Part shown: one piece after another, positions 10,494-22,770 of the stretch | Numbering within the stretch: the first letter of the stretch is position 1 | Layout of the letters: every line of letters begins with the position of its first letter | NCBI GenBank assembly: GCA_022376465.1 | Contig: JACDTU010000001.1 | Location: 2,232,001 to 2,296,000, forward strand | Length of the DNA: 64,000 bases | Reading direction: 5' to 3' | Origin: Cubamyces lactineus | Taxonomy: Eukaryota > Basidiomycota > Agaricomycetes > Polyporales > Polyporaceae | Notes under the pieces: generated by a model | Told to the model about the DNA's origin: nothing | What the model saw: only the letters and a program-made list of their open reading frames with translations | Databases searched by the model: none | Made by a program: the position numbers and the translations under genes

Positions 10494-13420
10494 ATGCAAG
10501 GCCAAAAGTTGCAGCAACGCCTTCAGCGTATGCAGACCAGGCAGTTGTTGGCAATGCCGGCGAAGTACGCCTCGCTTTCCTCGCATTATGTTCGTGCATT
10601 GACGTCCAGATGGTTAGTCCTGCTATCGCATTCCTTCCTCCCGGAGAGGACGGCGGCCCGGGCTTCGCCATGCCTGCTCAGAGTGGCGACACAGTGGAGA
10701 TGGATCCAATGGATGAGACGCCCCCTCCGGCCCAAGAGGAGATCCCGGAGGGCCCTCCAGGCAGCGTCCTTGTGATCAAATACCTCCACGAGGTTCACGA
10801 TTCATTCAAGAACCGCTGGATAATCAAGCCAGCGCCCAAGTCATCTGAGGAGGACAAGGCGAGCAAGAATGACGGGTCGAAGTACTCGGTGTACGCGTTC
10901 ACCGTCATCCGCAAGTTCAACTATAGCCAGGACGGCAAAGCGAATACCTTCAATGTGACGACGTCCTTCCAGATCAACAGTCCTGAGCTCGTCAAGGTCG
11001 GGCAGGACGTGATCGGCAACATGCAAGGCATCTCTTGGACGGCGAAGCCACTCAGAGTAAGCTGTGTTCGGGACAAAGGATCGTTGGAAGGCTAAACTCA
11101 ATCTGTGTCTCAGATCGATCCAAACACACTATTGTCTTGGTATCCTGAGCTCACCGCGCACGCCGAAAGCCTTGCGGAGAAGCTGAAGGATGGTCTAGAT
11201 GAGTCGCCACTCCGCCGCACCTATGAGCACCTTAACCACCTCCTGTCTTACCTCAAAGAGACCTACTCAACGACCCTCGATTCTCTCGCTTCTCTCTTGG
11301 AGCATGGTGAAATCACATTCGACCTCCTCTGGGCCCTCTTTGTTCCTGGAAAAACGACCGTATACACGCTCTGTCCCGTCACGTCTGAGCCCCGCGCACT
11401 CCGGCTTGTCCATGCCGAGCTCTGCCAGAAGGCAGATGCGCAGGCTGCTGTGTCAGCTGCGTATGATCCCACTGGTCTCCTTACACACAGGACCTCGCAG
11501 GAGCAACAAATGCAGTTCTTCTGGCGCCTCGTCCTGGAGTACATCGAAGTCGACATCGGCAGCCCTGCGGACAACCTCGGCGAACTCGGCACGGGCATTG
11601 GCGCTAAAGTCGAGAACGACGCGCCACCCACGTTCGGGTACGCCGGCCTCGGAAGAGTCATCGATGTCCCGCGATTCAAGGGAGCAAAGAAGATATCGAC
11701 GCTCGTAGCGTACCCTATCCAGTACTACTCTGGCCCTGGGGGCGTGGAGGGCCTGAAGGAGAGATTGATCCAGCGCGGGAAGAAGTGGGCCGAAGTGGCG
11801 GGTGGTATGCACCATGTCGCATACCGTGGCCTTGCGTTCAAGTTCAAGGAACGAGCATACGTGAAGTCGAGTGTACGTGACACCTCCCCCGGTGACAGCT
11901 GACGCTTAACTTGAGCTCTTTTGTGATAACAGGTGAACTCGAGGATCATGATAGATCGAAGTACGTAGCTCTGCCCGTCCCCATCCCATGGATGTGGGAG
12001 CACCAGCTGACCGGTGTGAGTATCCGCACACAGAGACGTTCGCGGATACCGTCCCAAACTACCCAATGCTGCCCCGTGTAACGAAGACGCTTTCCAGACA
12101 AGATATAGATAGACATGCCCGGCGTGCCGCCACCGGCACATCAACCGTAGACCCGGATGCGCGCCCGCTCACCGACGAAGAGCTACTGCTCACTTCGCCG
12201 ATCGTTTATGGGTTTAGTTTCACAGACAAGGAGTTTTGTGAGTACCCATTACGTGCTCTATTCCGCGTGCCAAGGGAGTGCAATAAGATGCAAGACGCTG
12301 ATAGAAACACTTGTAGTGGAGTTCATCGTTGAGAGAGTAGAGTCGTTCGAGTGGAACGATGAGGCCTTTGAGCAGCTCGTCATCCCACCGGCGCACAAGA
12401 TGGTGCTCAAGACTTTGGTAGAATCGCATGCCGCGGGTACCTCAGCCAAGTTCGACGACTTCGTGTCTGGCAAGGGCCATGGTCTTGTCATCAACCTCTT
12501 CGGTAACCCGGGAACTGGTACGTGGTGTACGAGTATACGAATTGGCTGATGTGCTCATCGTCACTGTCTTAATAGGTAAGAGCTTGACAGCAGAAGCTAT
12601 GAGCGAATGTAAGTCCGTTTGTCCACATTTAAAAACATCACGCTGACGGTGCCGAAACGCCCCAATTAGACGTGCGAAGTAGGCCTCACGAGTTTTCGTC
12701 AGACGCTGAACATCCCTGATCTTGCCTGGAATCTTTCCCACAGAGCCGTTGTATGTTGTGGGAGCGGCCGACCTCGGGACGCACGCAGATGCTTTGGACC
12801 AGTGCCTCACCTCCATCCTCAAGGTGTCGGCGATCTGGGGTGCGGTGGTACTCATCGACGAAGCGGATGTGTTCCTGGAAGAGCGCACGCTCGCTCACAT
12901 AGAGCGGAACGCCATGGTTGCCGTGTTCCTCCGGCAACTGGAGTGAGAAACCCCCTTGTGTTCACAACTCACTAGTCTCGGAGAGAGCTGACGTGGTCGA
13001 CCCCCACAGGTACTTCCGCGGCATCCTGTTCTTGACGACAAACCGGGTCCGTGTGTTTGACGAGGCTTTCCAGTCGCGCATCCACGTCTCGCTGCGCTAC
13101 CAAGATCTCTCGCCTGACGCCAAGCGTCATATCTGGCTCGCATTCCTCAAGAAGGTGAACGGCGACGTGCCGTACGGCGGTCTCACCAAGGAGGAGCTGC
13201 GATCCCTTGGTGAGAAGAAGGTTAACGGGCGACAGATCAAGAACGTCGTGAAGACAGCTGGGGCGCTCGCAGCCGGACGCAACGAGACGCTGTCGTTTGG
13301 ACATCTGGAGCAGGTCTTGGACCTGATGGAGCAGTTCGATACCGCGTACGTTCTTGTGTTTGCCTGTATAACGGCTACGGTCTAACTAACACGGTCCACA
13401 GGCACATCATGTATCAGTAG
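10494..13420 (+). CDS. AAA ATPase with N-terminal DUF7025-type region
   Basis: The product is a fungal AAA-family ATPase of unknown cellular role. The start at ATG 10494 (MQGQKLQQRLQRMQTRQLL) is joined through a short intron (about 10566-10618) to AIAFLPPGEDGGPG. The N-terminal half (about 10620-12330) has the family's VLVIKYLHEVHDSFKNRW, GEITFDLLWALFVPG, GLAFKFKERAYVKSS and SRIMIDRS blocks. The ATPase core follows: Walker A GNPGTGKSLTAEA (interrupted by an intron after GNPGTG), PLYVVGAADLGTHA, Walker B VVLIDEADVFLEER, sensor region ILFLTTNRV, arginine-finger region FDEAFQSRIHVSLRY, and a C-terminal lid with GEKKVNGRQIKNVVKTA. The last exon is HIMYQ and stop. These proteins usually run to 700-800 residues and this gene fits. 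No disruption was seen. Confidence 0.87.
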
Positions 13421-14127
13421 ATGTGGATGAGGCTACCACGCGTAATTGTACGGCCTAGTGTATAGTAGACGACCCTCTGGATCATTCTTTCTGTAACGCT
13501 ATGGCTTCTGGCGTTCTACCGCCCGCGTGACTCGGCGAAGCTGCACGCCGGACGTAACGGGTGCTGACCTCGTGCTTCCAGACTTGCAGCGCTGCCCAGG
13601 AAGTCTTCGCGGATACGCGTCCTGTCGTCGTACGTAACTCTCAATTGTTTCGTTCCAATATGACTGATGCTACTGGCATTGAAAGACATCAGGATGTCCT
13701 TATAGCATACGGGACTCTTCTGATCATCCGTAGACCTCGCGCACGTGTAAGTCATGCGCGTATAAAAACTCTCACCTCCCTTTTGGTTGGACCGCGACCG
13801 GCGCGACCGACCCATACTGCGCCGTCCTACGCCCGCCGCGTCCGGCGGTCCTATCGTGGACTTGACTTGTACGTGATCTCTGCCCCTCACATGTTCGTCG
13901 TTCTGTGCATCGTGCCCGCTTCTTTGAGTGTATTCGATTGCGTTAAGCATGGTCACCAGTCATGTGTCCGCCGTGCAAAGGGCCGGCGGCAAGGCTCCAG
14001 ACGCGCAGATGCAGTTACCGAGGATGCCATCGGTCTGATTGACCCATGCCCTCGGGCTCTTTTCTGTCGAGGCTCAGTATAAATGTGGTCTCTCATTGGG
14101 ATGTGGCCAATTGGACCCTTGTCGTCA
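13421..14127. other. Intergenic / promoter region upstream of the GH92 gene
   Basis: No recognisable coding sequence. CAGTATAAATG at 14076-14085 looks like a TATA box for the GH92 gene. Because the ATG at 14083 overlaps it, the downstream ATG at 14128 is favoured as the translation start. Confidence 0.45.
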
Positions 14128-17100
14128 ATGGTCATCATGTCGCTGCTACGGCGAGCTGCAGTCTGGGGTGTTGTGCTCGGGTACAACGCGTCCGTTCTGA
14201 GTACGGGAACATCTACAGATGCATCTGTGCCGAGCTCTACCTTGGCCCCTGCAATTGGTGGATCGTCGTCGCCTCCCGTGTTCATCAAAGATGCCGCGAG
14301 TCGCGTCAACCTATTCGTCGGGACGACCAATGGTGGACATGTCTTCCCTGGTAAGTCAGTCCAACGTCGAACTCCTTGCTTCGCGTGGCTCACCTGAGGC
14401 AGGTGCAACTCTCCCTCATGGGATGGTGAAGGTCGGGATGGACACGGACTCTCCTGGGAACGTAGGTGCCGGGCTGCAGTCCTCGCAGTGAGTATGACAT
14501 CACATGCGTAATCACGTAGCATGCGGGTTACGACGCCGACCCAACATTCAATGCCACTGGATTTTCTCAACTGCACGATGATGGTACCGGCGGAGTGAGT
14601 GCACTTCCTCCTCAGCAGTGACAATGACTTATGTTGTCCGAATAGGCTGTTCCTCTCTCGCTGTTCAAACTTTGGCCCTTCGCTTCATGTGGGGTGGGAA
14701 ACACTTTCGAGGAATGCCAGGCGTCTCTAGATGGACGGAAAACGTTACGCAAGGTTCTGGCAGATGGTACTTAATCTTCCAGTACCTGTAGGCGCGTATC
14801 TTTTCTGACATTCCGAGCCATTCAGGGTCGCCCGATGATGCAGCTGAACCGGGCTACTTCTCAACCAACCTGGTGCGATCATCAGTCCCTTGTATCGGAT
14901 GCGCACCGTGTTCTCAAATGGCATTCAACAGTCCACTGACATCCGCGTTGAGTTGACCGCGACCCGGCGAACCGCGTTGCATCGGTCAGTTGCTTCATAG
15001 CAGCTCGCTTACAACTTCTCAGTCCCTCCCCAGATATACTTTCCTCAAGGCAACGAAAACGCCCCGGATCGCAGTGGATATCACGAATGATGGCCAAATG
15101 AGTAGCACGGATCCTGATATGGAACTTGACCCTGTTACGGCACGGGTCACAGGTAAGCCTCCGCCGGGATGCACTGAATGTGAGCTATATCAAATTGCAC
15201 AGGCGGGGCGCATTTTGAGGCGTCGTTCGGGCCTGGAAGGTACCACGCGTTTACATGTGTCGACTTCAAGGGAGAGGGATATGACCTGGTGAGTCCATCA
15301 GCCACTCTCTGGGACATTGTCCGATATGGTCTTGTAGGGACCACCAACGGAATATGGTGCATGGTTGGCAGACTTCCCTGTGAAGCAGACCGTGACTATC
15401 ACGCAACTGTACACAAGTAAGTCTTGCATTCTCTTGCTTTCCGGTTGACAGAGGCTTGACGTGTCTTGCTAGGCTTCACCGACGAGTTGGGCGCGCTCTT
15501 CACTTTCGTTCCGAACCCCAATGGTAAGCCATCCCTTTCATGATGATAGAATGAAGCTAACGAGGTCTTCCTTAAGGGACAACTTCTATACTTGCACGCG
15601 TTGGAGTGTCCTTTATCTCTTCGGAACAGGCTTGCGCAAACGCAGAAGCAGAGATTCCAGACTTTGATTTCGAAGGAGTGCGTTCAGCAGCTAGAGCAGA
15701 GTGGAGCGAACTGCTTGGCCGTATTCAAGTCGACCCTTCGGGAGTAGATCCGGAAGTTGTGGATTTGTTCTACAGCTCCTTGTACAGGACGCATATATCT
15801 CCAGCCGACTGTGAGATGATTGTGCTCTCTACTCTATTGGCTATTGACAAACAACTACAGATACTGGCGAGAACCCGCTATGGAACTCGACTGAGCCATA
15901 CTACGACTCATTCTATTGCAATGTACGCGTGGTTTTGTGCTATGTCATTCAAAGGCTGATGTATAACAGTGGGACACGTACCGGACCTTGTACTCCTTGA
16001 TGGCACTTCACGATCCTGCGACTTTCGCCAGAATCGTCCGGGGCATGCTCAATATTCAGCAGCATGAAGGTGAGCCGCCTCTATCTTCCGAAGCAGGCGG
16101 ATACTTACTTGCTGAACAAGGATGGCTGCCTGAATGTCGAGGAGCGACTGCAAAGCATTACATTCAAGGCGGTAGCAGTGAGTCGGTTCCCCCGCTAACG
16201 GTATACTCCATGTGTGCTGACACCCTCGTCGCATAGACGGAGACCCGATAGTTGCTGAGTTCTTCGTGAAGTACGTATTTACTCACCGTAGGTCCTCCAT
16301 GCACTCAGCCGACTTTCATCAGGTTCCACGAGCATGCACAGGAGCTGAGCGTTGACCCCGATGCACTCTATCAAGCTCTGCTTGCAGATGCGGAGCTACA
16401 ACCTCCCAATTGGGACCTTCAAGGAAGGCAAGTCAATATTTGGAAGTCACTAGGCTACATACCGTCCGACGTCTGGGAGAGAAGTGGCACAAACTCAAAG
16501 CAGGTATCGCGGACGTTGGAGGTGAGTCGCAATCGCACGTTATTGTATGATTTCGCTAGCTCAGAATCCGTCCTGGCAGTATGCATTCGACGACTTCAGT
16601 ATTTCGCAGGTCGCCAAGATTCTCGGTCATACGAGCGACGCGAAGAAGGTATGTAACTACGTCTGCGCGTTCGGCCGGAGAGTGATGCCCGCGACAGTAT
16701 GCACAACGCTCCGAGAATTTCGCGAACGTCTGGAATCCAAACATAACGTTCCCGGGGCAAAAGGACATTGTGGGATTCATGCAGGTCCGTACGTGCAAGC
16801 TAGATCCCGAGACCACTCATTGACCATCACGTTTTAGCCCCGTTTCGCCAGTGGTGTGTTCAACCTCACAGATCCGAGGCATTGCAGTATCCACGATCCA
16901 TTGCATTCCACCTGCTTCTTGAATGCACAGAATCATGACGGGTTCTATGAAGGAGCACCGATCGTGGTACGAGAACTCCTTGTATCACGGGAAGAGCCAT
17001 GACTCAGAGGGAGCGTAGTACTCGCAGTATGTTCCGCATGACACTGCCCGGCTTATCAAACTGCAAGGTGGTAATAGCAAGTTTATCTCGAGGCTCAACT

Positions 17101-17809
17101 TCATTTTCGACCAGGTGAGGTCCAGTATCTACCCATGATGTACAGAGATCAAGATCTAACATTACGAACAGGATTACTTCGATTCTACGGACGAACCTTC
17201 TCAGCAGATCCCTTTCATGTACCATTATGCCAATCGACCCGGCCTGAGTACTCAACGCTCTCGACAAGTCATCGCCGAGTTCTACAACACCTCGGTGAAT
17301 GGCCTCCCAGGGAACGACGGTATGTATCTCCAGACACTACGTCTGCGACAGCTCGCTGACGCCATGGTGTTAGACTCGGGTGCTATGGGGAGCTATGTCG
17401 CGTTCTACCTGGCTGGCCTCTATCCTCTGCCTGCTACACGCCAGTTCCTGCTCTCTTCTCCCTACTACGCGGAGATCTCGTTCAGGAATCCCGTCCTCAA
17501 CACCACCACCACGATCCGCGCGAACGGCTTCCGTGGCAATCCTAAGAGCGGTACCGGCGGCCATGTCTTCGTCAAGGTCAGTGAGTCGGCGGCGTATGGA
17601 ACGAAAGAAAGATCACTCCGCTGACGAAGCATCTCTCACAGAGCGTCAAGATCAATGGGAAGGCTTGGAAGTCGAACTGCTTCATCGAGTGGGACGCCTT
17701 TACCAGCGGCGCTCTGATTGAACTCGAACTCACCGACGACATCAACGTCCCATGCGGGGCGTCATCGGATGCGCTGCCGCCCTCGCTCTCGACCGGAGGA
17801 TATGACTGA
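14128..17809 (+). CDS. Secreted GH92 alpha-1,2-mannosidase
   Basis: Family 92 glycoside hydrolase (exo-alpha-mannosidase) acting on alpha-mannosides of glycoproteins or cell-wall mannans. The N-terminus MVIMSLLRRAAVWGVVLGY looks like a signal peptide or anchor. Exons in order: FVGTTNGGHVFPG, ATLPHGMVKVGMDTDSPGN, HAGYDADPTFNATGFSQLHD, AVPLSLFKLWPFASCG, RVELTATRRTALH, VAVDITNDGQ-like block, HAFTCVDFKGEGYDL, then the catalytic (alpha/alpha)6 part with WDTYRTLYSLMALHDPATFA, GWLPECRGATAKHYIQGGS, FANVWNPN, NHDGFYEGAPIVYSQYVPHD, QQIPFMYHYANRPGLSTQRS, GNDDSGAMGSYVAFYLAGLY, and the C-terminal sandwich ending SLSTGGYD. Gly/Asp-rich motifs expected for calcium-dependent catalysis are present. More than a dozen short introns; no in-frame stop was noticed. 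Its end converges on MFS B with a 78-bp gap. Confidence 0.92.
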
Positions 17810-17887
17810 AGAATTGATTGGGATGAGGAGGATCCAGAAAGGTCACAAAGACTTGTAGCGAATCGAGAAGTCATTGCGAATAGGTAT

Positions 17888-20398
17888 TCATAAAGTGTAC
17901 CGGAAATCGGGCGCTCTATCTCCCAGTCTCTTGAGTTCCTCTGGCGAGTACAGTTGTGGAGAACCCTTCTCGCTCGCCTCGCGCTGCGTTGTATCACGCC
18001 GGGCGTTGATCCGCGCATAGACTGTCACGACTGCCGGAACAACGAGCAGGCCCATGGCGACGAACGCTAGCTCTACGACGTCTGCGAATGCACACTCCTG
18101 TTACTGTCATTTGGTTACATTGGGAGTGTAAGATACGTACGTCCGGTAATGTAGCGTGGAGCGTCCTGCGTGCGATAGATGTTGCTAGCAATGATTCCAC
18201 CGACTTGTCCTGAGATGGCTTGTATGGCTAGCCCCGTCCCGCGCCTGTAATGGCCTACGAGATTGTTTCCTAGCCTAAGCTAGCATCAGTCCATACAGCA
18301 TGTGCAGACATTCAGGGTCGCAACGCACCACGAGGGTATGGCGGGGAAGCCGGCGTAGCCACCGATGACGACCAGGAACGTGCCAAAGTATTTTGCACCC
18401 AGAGCAACGTTCGAGACGTTGATCGCAAACCCGACGAGGCAGAAGCAGAGTCCTAGTAGGATGAAAGGGGAGCGCTTCTTCAGCCTATCCGACCAGATTG
18501 CCCAGACGACGACCATAGTCGCTGTACACCGAGTGCAAGATATGTCAACGAGGATATTTCTGTCACTCGATAGGCGCACTCACTGCCTATCACGTAGGGC
18601 GGTACGCTGAGTAGCTGCGAAATTGCTGGCCCGAAGCCGAAGCTGAGGACAACACCGGCACCGTGGTCAACGTGGGGAACTACGAAGGGTCACATCACGA
18701 CAACCTCACCCGTTGATAATTGAACTACCAACCGCCCGTACGTTGTGAGCGTAAGATCATCGTAAATTCGACGAAGTCGCTTACGGGAGAAATAGTGATA
18801 TCCCATACACTTCCGTGAGGGAATCAGCGCCGCTCTAGTCAATAGAAAGGAGTATGCTTTTCCAACCGTTTACTGACCTGGTGTGATGATCGATACCTCC
18901 ACCAGACACGCGACCCACACCTGCCAATCCAGCAAGGCCCCGACGACATGGTGAGCCGCGAAATCTTCGTCTTCGCCTACAGGAGAGCTATCGTATACTA
19001 TGTGGATTGTGAGAAAGAGTTATGAAGGGCATATGATCCGGTCGTACGGGTCTTCTGGACGAGGAATGCTCGCTCTTCCACAGTCAGAAAGGAGGCGGTA
19101 CGAGGGTAATCGACGAAAACTATCAAAGATAAGAAGCCGTTGATGGCATGTTGTCGCCAACCTAGGGGCTGAAGCGTACTCAATGCTGCAACGATGCCGA
19201 CGACTACAGATACTATGCCTTCGATGATCTTTAACGACGCAGACTATGAGAGCCATCAATGTACAAGGGCAGGCAGGAGACTTACAAATATCCAAGACCA
19301 ACCGAGAAGGCCGGCGGTTCCGGACATGAACGATATGCCGTACGCCAGCAGTCCGGAGAATGCCCCTGCTATGGCAGCACCACCCCAAAACAGCCCGATG
19401 CGATACTGGAGCATATGACGTGGATACCATAACGTCAAGCTGTGACAGACGGATCCTAAGAATGTCTTCCAATTAAGCAGATTAGGAGGACGAGTTTCTT
19501 ACTAGTAGAGAATCCCAGGCGACAGTCCAGCCTCTGCGATGCCCAAGCAAATTCGCAGGGCTAGGAGTTGTTGATATCTGCGACATAAAGGTTAGTTGCA
19601 TGTCATACAGTCCAGCGAAACGCACGTCTTCACTATTCCGTGTAACGTCCTGCTCGCCGAGTGCTAAATCAGCCTTTCGTTGCCTGTTTGTATGCGATTA
19701 CGAGAGTATACATACGTGATAACGCCCCAAGTAATCTAGCGGGACATGAGTAGGCCCTGACAGCTAAGAAAATGCCAGCATTTCACGTACGGCAATTCCA
19801 GGAAGCCATACGGATGGCCTCAGTTTCTTCAATACCAAGCTGCAAGTCGTACGAGATCAGTGCAATCCTATAATTCCACTTACAGTGCACGCACTTCGCG
19901 GGAAGTGCGAATATACAATTGGCCTAGCCAATACATGAGCATCCGTCTCTAATACCGAAGACGAATACTTACCACAAAGTTTAGTGTCTATACAGTTATC
20001 TCAATTAGCACACTCACATGCGCTCGTCAGAATTAATCACAACGTCCCAGTATGATATTGAACTTATCGCCCGTCAGGGCCAACTGCGACGTCAGACCTT
20101 GTATCTTTGCATTTCCTGTGTCCATATCTCGCAAGTTGGATGACAATCACCGCGTAGAACAAGCCAGCGTACCTATGTTGGTCTTGTCGATGAATGCGGC
20201 CACGTACATGATCGTCACTAGAGGGATGAGCCTCAGATCGACCTTTCGCCAAAGCTGATTCTCGTTGAAAGGAGCGGCTTGTGCTTGTGATGATACATCC
20301 GATTCAGAACTGCGCGAAAACTCGCCAGAATGACTGGGCCCAATGCTGCCCTTGAGACCAGCAGCCGCCCCGGGCATCGGGAATTCACTTGCTGACAT
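17888..20398 (-). CDS. MFS transporter B, Dal5/allantoate-permease family
   Basis: Second Dal5-type permease. Start ATG 20398 (MSASEFPMPGAAAGLKGSIG). The cytosolic N-terminus is followed by LWRKVDLRLIPLVTIMYVAA and FIDKTNIG; the usual LDR of TM1 is changed to IDK. Then come [120 protein letters not shown] and a C-terminus RLGDRAPDFRYTL nearly identical to MFS A. The multi-exon structure matches its paralogues. It is convergent with the GH92 gene and, like A, points away from its nearest metabolic neighbour. The substrate is unknown. Confidence 0.87.
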
Positions 20399-21049
20399 TC
20401 CGTTAGGGCGGTCTGGGGGTTCGGTGCCGGGCGGGTGGATATAAGGTACGTGAGAGCAGCTTCACGGAGCCTCATGCTCATTCGTTGTTTATAAGCTACT
20501 GGCGGCCGCTGTGAGTAGTCGACCGGATTCACAAGCTCAACAGGTGATCCAAGCACGCCAGTCAACGGTATGTTTTCTCACACTCCTCTAATGCACCGGT
20601 CGTTTTCAAGTAGTGGTGCAGACTCGTGATGTGCGGGGGCCTTGCAGAGCGTAAGCGGCCTAAGAAAAGCCTAGCGGACCTCCGTATGCATCCGTTCTGG
20701 CACATCCGTGCGACAGTCTTCAATGGATCGTGGAGTTTCGGGAGACCTGAGTGGTGAATCATCCGTTCGTATTGCACAGTAAAGATTGGGGGAAGATGGG
20801 GACTAAAGGACGCTGGGAGCTTTGGCCGGTGGTGATGGCGAAGGACAAGGTGCGAGACTCAATAAGCGCCGGTGGTTCGACGATGTCAAGCCCAATACTA
20901 CTAAGCACACTCCTCGTAGACCCACGAGTCCCTAGCGTATTAGCTTTTACTGGAGACTAATGCGCGTATAGCTTCCCCGGACGAGGCTATTGTAATTTCG
21001 CCCCTTTTGCTACAGCAGGGCCTGAGCTACCGCACACGGCGGTCTACTA
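20399..21049. other. Intergenic region, MFS B promoter and DUF6533 3' flank
   Basis: 650 bp between two minus-strand genes with no recognised coding sequence or repeat. It should contain the MFS B promoter. Confidence 0.4.
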
Positions 21050-22770
21050 CTACTCTCCACTCACATGGCTCAAACATGCTAAGTCCATGTCGTCTTCGTA
21101 GGCAGTGTCAGTAATAAGCGCAAGTGATCCACCGACCGAGTCAACAACCCTTGACGCAAAACGGAGGGTAGCATTCGCATCGCCTGCTATATCTCCTTGC
21201 AGGGTGCTGAGGCTGGGGTTCAGCGCTTCCTGGTTGGCTGACTGAAGCGCGAGGAGGAAACGGCAAGTCAGGATCGCCGTCATACTATCGTTGTGGGTAA
21301 TTAACGCCAACAGCGAAAGTCAGTGAGAGTACAGTGGTGCCAAATCAAGTTGGTTCTTACGGATCCGTGAGGATTGTCACTTGGCTAATTTGGTTGACCG
21401 GGGACACGATCTGCCAGTGGTACACCAATATAGCTGATCAGAAGACGGTTTACAGGAAGATGAGCGTGGAATGAGACGTACGGATACCACCGTCAGAGCG
21501 AGTTGTAGGGTGTTCATCGTCACGACAATACTATCCTTGCATGAGACGTTTCGCTACGATGTCCGTAACATTTGCACACATACAGGAAGTATATCATGCC
21601 TGTGGAGGCGGGTACGGTGAACTTCATCAGGGCAAAAAACGGAGCGAGTTGCACGCGCACCATTTTTTAACAATACATCCGCAAGCGTCCGGGGCGTCAC
21701 GTCCCAACTGGGCGTAAGCCGAAGCGATCCAGCTTTGATGGTTTGCCACCCGGTTACAGCAATGACGAGGATGTCAGCCGCGATCACACTGGAGCGTGAG
21801 ATCGAGACAGCTAATAGTATGACCAAGGCCCATGCCCATCAACGTCGAACTCGCTGTGCGCTGCCTTGTGTGCTTACCACTGTTTAGATAGGGTGAGCGC
21901 GCTGGATATCGCACAATGCCAGGAAGTATCACGCACATTACTGCCTGGTGCGCTGTCTGGACTGATCCGCCTGAGCACCCAATATACGGAATGTTCGCAC
22001 CCGTCAAGCCCAACCTCAGTAGCCACTGACCACTGGTATGAGCAGGTCTCCACGACAGCTCTCAACGGATGGCATACCACATTGACGGCAAATGGGCCAG
22101 AAGCTAGCGCGAATACGATAGCAGCCAAGGGCCAGTTCATACGGCTGAGCGCCAAGGTGCGCAGCGCGGAGAAGGCTGTGAGGATCTACGTTAGCCGATC
22201 TCTCCTTCAGACAAGCGGTGTCGGGTGCTTACCAGCCCAGACAAGATATTGGAGGATTTGGAAAGGGAAGGACGTTTTGATGAGCGACAGACAGCTGAGT
22301 TGGAGCACATTTGAGCGAGTCTGTCTTGTACTCGATTTCAGAATCGTACCTCTGGGAAGCAGTTAGTGAGGCCACCAGTTGACGAGTGGAAGTTCACGCA
22401 CCGAGTCGGACCAGCGAGCATATGTTAAGGCGCTCAAACAATTGTAACTCAACAAGGCGAGATAACGGGTGCATAGGAAGAGCGCGGTTGCACCCGTAGG
22501 CTTGCGTTTCCAGAACAGGTTGACTTCTCGGTCGAAGGTGATGATGTACTCGTATGCCAGCAAAGCTGGAACCATAGAAACGCTGGTTAGCATTATGGAT
22601 CAGATTGTGAACGTCGTACATACCGAAGGTTGCCATCTGCATCCTATTGTCGGTAAGCCTAAAATTGTGAAGTTAGTCGCGTCCGGAACAAGATAGCCAA
22701 GTCCAATGTGCGTGTGGACTTACCCCGAAGATACATCCTGAATAGCGGCGGCTTGTTCTGCAGCAGACAT
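21050..22770 (-). CDS. DUF6533-family multipass membrane protein
   Basis: A membrane protein of the large Agaricomycete DUF6533 family; function unknown. Start ATG 22770 (MSAAEQAAAIQDVSSG), then LTDNRMQMATFG and the diagnostic segment PALLAYEYIITFDREVNLFW followed by KRKPTGATALFLCTRYLALL. Further exons contain AFSALRTLALSRMNWPLAAI with FALASGPFAVNVV, RSSVIAADILVIAVTGWQTI, TPRTLADVLLKNG, and the last exon LTAILTCRFLLALQSANQEA-like, with a soluble tail ending CLSHVSGE (stop at 21050). The order matches the family: N-terminal DUF6533 helix pair, then helices, then the RFLL(A/D)L helix. Splice sites were not resolved individually and a broken exon cannot be excluded. Confidence 0.75.

Noticed and set aside
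14083..14085. GH92 start codon at 14083
   Set aside because: It overlaps a TATA box (GTATAAATG), so it would lie upstream of the transcript start. ATG 14128, with a hydrophobic leader, is preferred.
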